From Nitrosopumilales archaeon (GTDB lineage Archaea; Thermoproteota; Nitrososphaeria; Nitrososphaerales; Nitrosopumilaceae), in assembly GCA_025350175.1 (NCBI GenBank), contig JANXYF010000148.1, forward strand, positions 1 to 10,441: a DNA stretch of 10,441 bases. Direction: 5' to 3'. Position numbers and translations under genes: made by a program. This document shows, piece by piece, positions 6,296-10,441 of the stretch; position 1 is the first letter of the stretch; each line of letters opens with the position of its first letter. The notes beneath the pieces were generated by a model. That model ran no database searches. It was not told where the DNA came from and saw nothing but the letters and a program-made list of their open reading frames with translations.

Positions 6296-6532
6296 TCAAC
6301 CCCTTTGAATTATTTGCACTTCGTCAATATTGGAACCCTTGAGTGTGATAACTCCATGATTTGTTACCATGGCGGGAGAGTTTGCAAAATATTTTGAATA
6401 ATAATTTTCTTTTTCTGCTTCATCTGTATCAAGAGGTTTTGCCTCGGCGTCAATACCAATTTTTTTAAGGGATAAGCAGTATTCTTCATTTTTATTCGTA
6501 GGGTGAGACATATCGGATTCAGAATCGTGCAT
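6296..6532 (-). CDS. Small acidic protein of unknown function, first gene of a two-gene unit
   Basis: The protein has 78 residues if it starts at ATG 6532. A longer reading from TTG 6589 is possible, but it would place the TATA box (6555-6564) inside the coding region. The ATG at 6532 is about 27 bp from that box, which predicts a leaderless mRNA. The protein is rich in Asp/Glu (DSESD, DTDEAEKEN), has one Cys, and ends with a strand-like segment NHGVITLKGSNIDEVQIIQR. No known family is recognised and no membrane segment is seen. It lies 2 bp upstream of the next gene on the same strand, so the two products may act together (inference). Another in-frame ATG at 6511 is a less likely start. Confidence 0.6.
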   Translation of the reverse strand: MHDSESDMSHPTNKNEEYCLSLKKIGIDAEAKPLDTDEAEKENYYSKYFANSPAMVTNHGVITLKGSNIDEVQIIQRG

Positions 6533-6554
6533 GTGAGAAATTTGGCCAGCCCAC

Positions 6555-6564
6555 AAATAAATAT
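6555..6564 (-). promoter_or_regulatory. TATA box of the two-gene unknown unit
   Basis: On the minus strand this reads ATATTTATTT, centred about 27 bp before the ATG at 6532. It supports the shorter start for the downstream gene. Confidence 0.5.
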
Positions 6565-6622
6565 GTCTGTACAAACCAAAAGATCCCAAGTATGGGTTTC
6601 ACACCCGACTTACCTACAACGT

Positions 6623-6630
6623 CTAAATAG
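6623..6630 (+). promoter_or_regulatory. Possible TATA box of the SDR-MaoC pair
   Basis: CTAAATAG is centred about 30 bp before the ATG at 6657. Its spacing would give a leader of only a few bases. It is a modest match, and it is the same core sequence as the box proposed at 2454-2461. Confidence 0.4.
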
Positions 6631-6656
6631 TACAAAAATATTCAAGATCACATCAA

Positions 6657-8444
6657 ATGCTAAAATTCCAAAATAAAATTGTGGTCATAACTGGAAGTGG
6701 AACTGGAATCGGAAAGGCAATAGCTATGAAATTTGCAGAAAATGGCGCAAATATAGTAATTTTAGGAAGAAGAAGAGAGCCATTGGAAGAAGCTGCTAAA
6801 GAGATAGAACAAGTAATTTCAAAAGTAAATAGCGGTTCATTTGTAAAAATTTTTTCAGGTGTCGATGTAAGCGATGAAGAAGGAGTTTCAAAGATGTTTG
6901 ATGATCTCAAAAAGTCACATGGTGGAGTAGATATAGTAGTAAACAACGCAGGAGTTTCAGGTCCAGTAACCTGTTTTGCCAATTCTCCAATTTCTGAATT
7001 TAAGAGTACAGTTGGCATACATCTGACTGGAACATTTTGGACATCTTCACAGGCAATAAAAACAATGAAGCCTGGCTCAAAAATAGTAACAATATCTACA
7101 TTCTTTACTGAAGAGCGACCATATGAACAACGTCCATACAGATTCCGAAGCCCATACACTGCAGCTCAAGGAGCAAAGAATAGACTCGCAGAAGCAATGT
7201 CTTGGGAGTTGACTGAGAAAGGAATCATATCAATTGCTACAAATCCAGGACCAGTGCACTCGGACAGAATTTACAAAACAGTATATCCAAAAGCCGCTGC
7301 AGAATTTATGAGAGTAAGCGGTTTTGAAAATATAACACCAGAAGAAGTGGAAATGGTAAATGTGGACATACTCCCATTACTTGGTGAAGATGAAAAAATA
7401 GTAAAAGAAGGAATTGGTAAAGCTGCGGCAAAGCTTGCAAAATTAAAGTCAATCAGTTCAGAATCAGATATACAAAATTTAGCAAAAACAATTACTGCAT
7501 TATTGACCAAAATCCAACAGATTGCAGAAAAGATTCAAAACAATACTAGTAAAATGATTGCAGATGAGCAGTTCCTAACACAACCACAAGTTGCAGAAAC
7601 TGTTTTGATGTTAAGTGATGACAGCATTGGGCAGATCCTAAATGGCAAAGTCATACCTGGAGACCGTGTATTTTATCCAGTCAAGCCACACATTGCATGT
7701 TCTATTCCAGAGACTCAGCTAAACTTTAATGCCAAAGTTGTATTATTTGCAGTAGATGCTACGGATGAATCAGATGTAGCAAGAGCTGAATTTCTAGCAC
7801 AAAAAGTTGAAAGTAATGGAGGAAAGACAGTCATTCTAATCTCAAAAACAAGTCCCAAGATTGCTGAAGAGAAATTATCAAAATTTCATTCTCATGTAAT
7901 GGATTTATCAAATCAAGAGAGTGTAAAGAGAATGTTAAACACTGCAACTCAAAAAATAGGACCAATTAGTACTGTGGTATACATAACTGGAAAGGTCCCC
8001 CAAGTTGGCAAGTTTGTAGATTTATCAAGAAAAGACTGGGATGGCCTTGTTGACAAGTTCATAAACACACCAGCCATCTTTTTGCAAGAATCTCTCAACA
8101 CATTTGTTCCAGGAGGGGCAAAGAACCCACCACTTTTCAAAAACAAGGAAGGAACCATGATAGTAATAGGACCAGATATGCCAACAGGAGGTAAAGTTAC
8201 CGGGGCAGACAGAGCTAGAGTTGAAGTATTCAGAGGTGCCCTCAGACCATTTACCACAACAGTAAACCAAGAACTAAGTGATGTTCTGAAATCAAAACTT
8301 AGAATTTACTTGGTGCTACCTGGAAGCGTAGATGGTACAGAACCAAGCAATGAAAACATAATCAAGGCGGTAAATTATCTCACTTCTGGAAGATCAACTA
8401 GTAATGTCGAGGTAATTTACTATCCAGATGAAACAAGAACCTGA
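6657..8444 (+). CDS. Tandem short-chain dehydrogenase/reductase, malonyl-CoA-reductase-like architecture
   Basis: This is a 595-residue two-domain SDR. Domain 1 (about 1-205) has the NAD(P) loop TGSGTGIG (12-19), an arginine-rich strand end GRRR (37-40) that suggests NADPH preference, NNAG (96-99), S147, Y167 and the NPGP loop (196-199). The usual YxxxK lysine is Q171 (SPYTAAQGAK). A mostly helical insert (about 220-305) follows. The SDR closing segment is QPQVAETVLMLSDDSIGQIL...VIPGD (309-336). Domain 2 (about 356-590) keeps the Rossmann rhythm but lacks the glycine-rich loop and YxxxK, so it is degenerate. From memory, this order (SDR, helical insert, degenerate SDR) matches the C-terminal half of Chloroflexus-type malonyl-CoA reductase, including a GALRPFTTTVNQEL-like helix. 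Substrate is therefore inferred, not shown. The stop overlaps the next start (TGATG). Confidence 0.85.
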   Translation: MLKFQNKIVVITGSGTGIGKAIAMKFAENGANIVILGRRREPLEEAAKEIEQVISKVNSGSFVKIFSGVDVSDEEGVSKMFDDLKKSHGGVDIVVNNAGVSGPVTCFANSPISEFKSTVGIHLTGTFWTSSQAIKTMKPGSKIVTISTFFTEERPYEQRPYRFRSPYTAAQGAKNRLAEAMSWELTEKGIISIATNPGPVHSDRIYKTVYPKAAAEFMRVSGFENITPEEVEMVNVDILPLLGEDEKIVKEGIGKAAAKLAKLKSISSESDIQNLAKTITALLTKIQQIAEKIQNNTSKMIADEQFLTQPQVAETVLMLSDDSIGQILNGKVIPGDRVFYPVKPHIACSIPETQLNFNAKVVLFAVDATDESDVARAEFLAQKVESNGGKTVILISKTSPKIAEEKLSKFHSHVMDLSNQESVKRMLNTATQKIGPISTVVYITGKVPQVGKFVDLSRKDWDGLVDKFINTPAIFLQESLNTFVPGGAKNPPLFKNKEGTMIVIGPDMPTGGKVTGADRARVEVFRGALRPFTTTVNQELSDVLKSKLRIYLVLPGSVDGTEPSNENIIKAVNYLTSGRSTSNVEVIYYPDETRT

Positions 8445-8908
8445 TGAAAAAATTTACCCAGTTAAACGTCGGTGACGAATTTTATTCAGAATGCAAAATA
8501 TCTTCCTCAGAGCTTGACAATTATCTTTCATTTTCAGGAATTAAAAATATCATTTATGAGAATAAAGAATTTTCAAATAATGAGAAAAGAATGGTTTCTG
8601 GAAGAGCCATTTTATCAAAGATGGAAGGAGAGTTTACAAAATTAGAAGAAATGTATGGCAATCTGTTGATTTTTTATGGAATAGATGGAGATCCGAGTTG
8701 GAATAATAGACAAACTAGATTTCTAAAACCTCTTTTCACAGATGAAAAGTTAAAGATTAAATTTAAAATTTTAGAAAAGAAAGAACTCAACGAAGAATTT
8801 GGGCTAATAGTAATAGATTTCGAAGGAGTCAATGAAGAAGGAAAGACAGTTGTAATTTCAAAGAAGAATCTTTATCAGATTAAGAAGGACGCCCCAGTGC
8901 GTCAATAA
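8444..8908 (+). CDS. MaoC-like hot-dog fold protein
   Basis: This 154-residue protein has the MaoC/hot-dog layout: an opening VGDEFYSECKISSSELDNYLSFSG, a central helix RMVSGRAILSKMEGEF (the family's VHG-helix position), then TRFLKPLFTDEKLKIKFKILEKKE and a final strand pair LIVIDFEGVNEEGKTVVISKKN. MaoC enzymes hydrate or dehydrate acyl-CoA thioesters. The catalytic Asp-x-Asn-Pro-x-His motif, expected after the opening helix, is not seen; that region reads GIKNIIYENKEFS. It may therefore be non-hydratase, a thioester-binding or thioesterase-like relative, or a partner subunit. Its ATG overlaps the stop of the tandem SDR, so the two are almost certainly co-translated and probably share a pathway. 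It overlaps the convergent TauE-like gene by 29 bp. Confidence 0.75.
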   Translation: MKKFTQLNVGDEFYSECKISSSELDNYLSFSGIKNIIYENKEFSNNEKRMVSGRAILSKMEGEFTKLEEMYGNLLIFYGIDGDPSWNNRQTRFLKPLFTDEKLKIKFKILEKKELNEEFGLIVIDFEGVNEEGKTVVISKKNLYQIKKDAPVRQ

Positions 8909-9650
8909 TTAGTTTAACAGCTGTGGCCCCAATTACAATAGTTACAAACATTCTAAGTTTTGTCTCATCAATACGTGTAGACAGTTTACTTCCAACTATA
9001 CCACCTATGAAAGATCCAATAGAAAGCATTCCTGCCTCATAGTAATTAGGATGCCCCAATATGGAGTGCATTATCATGCCAGAGGCAGATGCAAACATCA
9101 AGATGAATTGAGAAGTAGGAGCAGCCAGTTTCATTGACAGTCCTATTGCAATTACCATCAAGGGAACAAAAACCACACCGCCACCAATTCCAAATAAACT
9201 CGAGATTACACCTGCAGAGAAACTTGCACCTACTGCAAGAAGCATGATTTGTTTCGATAAATGATGTTCTCTTGATTCCATTTTTCTTCGCAAGTAAATG
9301 TAAACACATGATGCCACAAGTACAAGTCCAAATAACAACTTGAATAGAGGTGGTGAAACTTCATCAGAAACATACGCACCTAGAATGGTTCCAGGTATTG
9401 AGATAAGTGCAAGCTTGATGCCAAGTGAGTATACTATTCTTTTTTGTCTAGCATAAGATGCAGTAGACGCTACAGAATTACTAAAAGCCGCAAAGAGGCT
9501 ATCACTTGCTGCAAGAGTTGGAGAGAATCCAAAAAATGTTAACACTGGAACTACAATGAATCCTCCCCCAAGTCCTATCATGGAACCTATTATACCAGCT
9601 ACAAAACCAAGTGGCAAGAGCCACAAATATTCAAACAATGATAACACCAA
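8880..9650 (-). CDS. TauE/SafE (DUF81) family membrane transporter
   Basis: This 256-residue integral membrane protein has the internal repeat typical of the TauE/SafE family: GLGGGFIVVP at residues 26-35 and GIGGGVVFVP at 154-163, each in a hydrophobic hairpin. About eight hydrophobic spans are visible, for example 8-24, 79-95, 103-121 and 135-152. The family is proposed to export sulfite, sulfoacetate or other small organic anions, but substrate cannot be read from sequence. The longest frame begins with TTG at 9650. A TTG at 9638 is an alternative, because AT-rich stretches at 9653-9660 and 9665-9672 would put transcription start near 9632-9644. The 3' end overlaps the MaoC-like gene by 29 bp. 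Confidence 0.88.
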   Translation of the reverse strand: MVLSLFEYLWLLPLGFVAGIIGSMIGLGGGFIVVPVLTFFGFSPTLAASDSLFAAFSNSVASTASYARQKRIVYSLGIKLALISIPGTILGAYVSDEVSPPLFKLLFGLVLVASCVYIYLRRKMESREHHLSKQIMLLAVGASFSAGVISSLFGIGGGVVFVPLMVIAIGLSMKLAAPTSQFILMFASASGMIMHSILGHPNYYEAGMLSIGSFIGGIVGSKLSTRIDETKLRMFVTIVIGATAVKLIIDALGRPS

Positions 9651-9711
9651 AAGATATTTTCTACAGATTAAGGAGTCACGTCAACCTTCGTAAACCAAGA
9701 TATGGAGTTAA

Positions 9712-10368
9712 TTACTTGGATACAAGAAGTTTCCAAAGATAACCGCTTTCGTTTGTAGTAAGTTCAATCTTGAAATGCTTGTTTCCCAATGGAAGTACAT
9801 GAGTACTAGTAGTCGGGTCTTTAGTAGTCAGATGAGTATCACGTAATTTGTCCACCAATGCAGACAAAGTGAGATACCCATCAGGAACTTCCTTGTCCCA
9901 ACACTGGCATATAGTACTATTTACAACAACTCCAAAAACAGTCTTTACGTCACCATAGTTGGTCAACATTGGATTTGATTGCATTGCCACCACTACAATC
10001 CCTGGTAAATCAGTGGAGCCTAACATGCTAATATCTCCTAGAAATCCCTGATTATCTTTAAGTTCGGTTGAAGTACAATATGTTACAAGAGCCTGTTTTT
10101 TTGGATCAGTGAGAAAATTACAATATTGACGAACATCAGATTGAGTACTTAGTTGAATTGGTTTTGTCATGTTGATATGATATGTTGCCAAGGCAGATCT
10201 GATATCAGAGTTTTCCTCATCATAAGAAAAATCAAGAAATGCAACTTGATCAGATTGTTGATTATTTTGATCTACTGCCGGAATAATGTTGAACTGGGTG
10301 ATTGCAATAATAACTGCAGCTATGGCAGCGCCGATTATTCCCAAATAAACATATTTTTTTGACTTCAC
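9712..10368 (-). CDS. Membrane-anchored extracytoplasmic protein of unknown function
   Basis: The protein has 218 residues. After a basic start (MKSKK) comes one hydrophobic span (about 7-24, YLGIIGAAIAAVIIAI). The rest is a soluble domain predicted outside the cell, so the N-terminus acts as a signal anchor. The outer domain has four cysteines (83, 98, and CQC at 154-156), possibly disulfide-forming or metal-binding, and N-glycosylation sequons NMT (66), NST (150) and NES (206). It ends with a beta-rich segment (HFKIELTTNESGYLWKLLV). I do not recognise the family. The start is GTG at 10368, supported by a TATA box centred 26 bp upstream and by AGGGG about 10 bp before it. It lies 61 bp upstream of the TauE-like gene on the same strand, so co-transcription is possible. 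Confidence 0.75.
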   Translation of the reverse strand: MKSKKYVYLGIIGAAIAAVIIAITQFNIIPAVDQNNQQSDQVAFLDFSYDEENSDIRSALATYHINMTKPIQLSTQSDVRQYCNFLTDPKKQALVTYCTSTELKDNQGFLGDISMLGSTDLPGIVVVAMQSNPMLTNYGDVKTVFGVVVNSTICQCWDKEVPDGYLTLSALVDKLRDTHLTTKDPTTSTHVLPLGNKHFKIELTTNESGYLWKLLVSK

Positions 10369-10388
10369 ACAATAATTCCCCTATAATG

Positions 10389-10399
10389 CTTTAATAAAG
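10389..10399 (-). promoter_or_regulatory. TATA box of the membrane-anchored protein gene
   Basis: On the minus strand this reads CTTTATTAAAG, a near-palindrome centred about 26 bp before the GTG at 10368. The spacing predicts a leaderless transcript and supports the GTG start. Confidence 0.55.
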
Positions 10400-10441
10400 T
10401 AATCTTAGAATTCGTCAATCTTAATTAATACCAAAATGTGT

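Noticed and set aside
6593..6606. Short inverted repeat GGGT...ACCC near the SDR promoter
   Set aside because: A 4-bp stem is expected by chance; it is not supported as an operator or terminator.
6653..7159. 168-codon minus-strand open frame
   Set aside because: It is antisense to the conserved Rossmann domain of the SDR; its Ser/Phe-rich composition is that of a shadow frame.
7949..8270. Two overlapping minus-strand open frames
   Set aside because: Both are antisense to the second SDR domain, without promoter or recognisable protein pattern.
9046..9309. Minus-strand frame rich in Cys and His
   Set aside because: It overlaps the TauE-like gene in another frame on the same strand; the TauE reading has clear membrane spans and repeats, so this is a shadow.
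10153..10362. Plus-strand open frame of 69 codons
   Set aside because: It is antisense to the N-terminus of the membrane-anchored protein, whose GTG start and TATA box are well placed.

Overview
The window looks like a low-GC chromosomal segment of an ammonia-oxidising thaumarchaeon (Nitrososphaerota, probably of the Nitrosopumilus/Nitrosotenuis/Nitrosotalea type). The evidence is an archaeal RNA polymerase subunit K, ribosomal protein S25e, a homotetramer-type tRNA splicing endonuclease, an archaeal ATP-dependent DNA ligase and an Alba-fold protein. Archaeal TATA boxes sit about 25-30 bp before start codons, so most transcripts should be leaderless or nearly so. Genes are tightly packed on both strands, and I see no mobile element, CRISPR array, tRNA or rRNA. 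No stretch over 300 bp lacks a gene.

Layout. 1-2011 is an information-processing block: the 3' part of an HTH regulator (+), an Alba-like protein (-), rpoK (-), a cyclophilin-like protein (+) and rps25e (-). 2118-2770 holds two small unrecognised proteins, divergently transcribed. 2808-5915 is a same-strand run: DNA ligase, a DUF47/PhoU-like protein and the tRNA splicing endonuclease. 5889-6532 is a two-gene minus-strand unit of unknown function. 6657-8908 is a tightly coupled plus-strand pair: a 595-residue tandem short-chain dehydrogenase and a MaoC-like hot-dog protein. 8880-10368 (minus strand) encodes a TauE/SafE-type membrane protein and a membrane-anchored extracytoplasmic protein.

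Most interesting point. The tandem SDR resembles, from memory of family architecture, the C-terminal half of the bacterial (Chloroflexus-type) malonyl-CoA reductase: a complete Rossmann SDR domain, a helical insert after the PGP loop, and a second degenerate SDR domain. Its stop overlaps the start of a MaoC-like gene, which suggests acyl-CoA chemistry. Ammonia-oxidising archaea fix carbon through a 3-hydroxypropionate/4-hydroxybutyrate cycle that needs a malonyl-CoA reductase, so this is a testable candidate. The usual catalytic lysine of YxxxK is a glutamine here, which either argues against that activity or points to an altered mechanism.

Other notable features: a symmetric TATA box apparently serving two divergent leaderless genes (rpoK and the cyclophilin-like gene), an acidic Alba-fold protein with no arginine, and 3' overlap of coding regions in all four convergent gene pairs.
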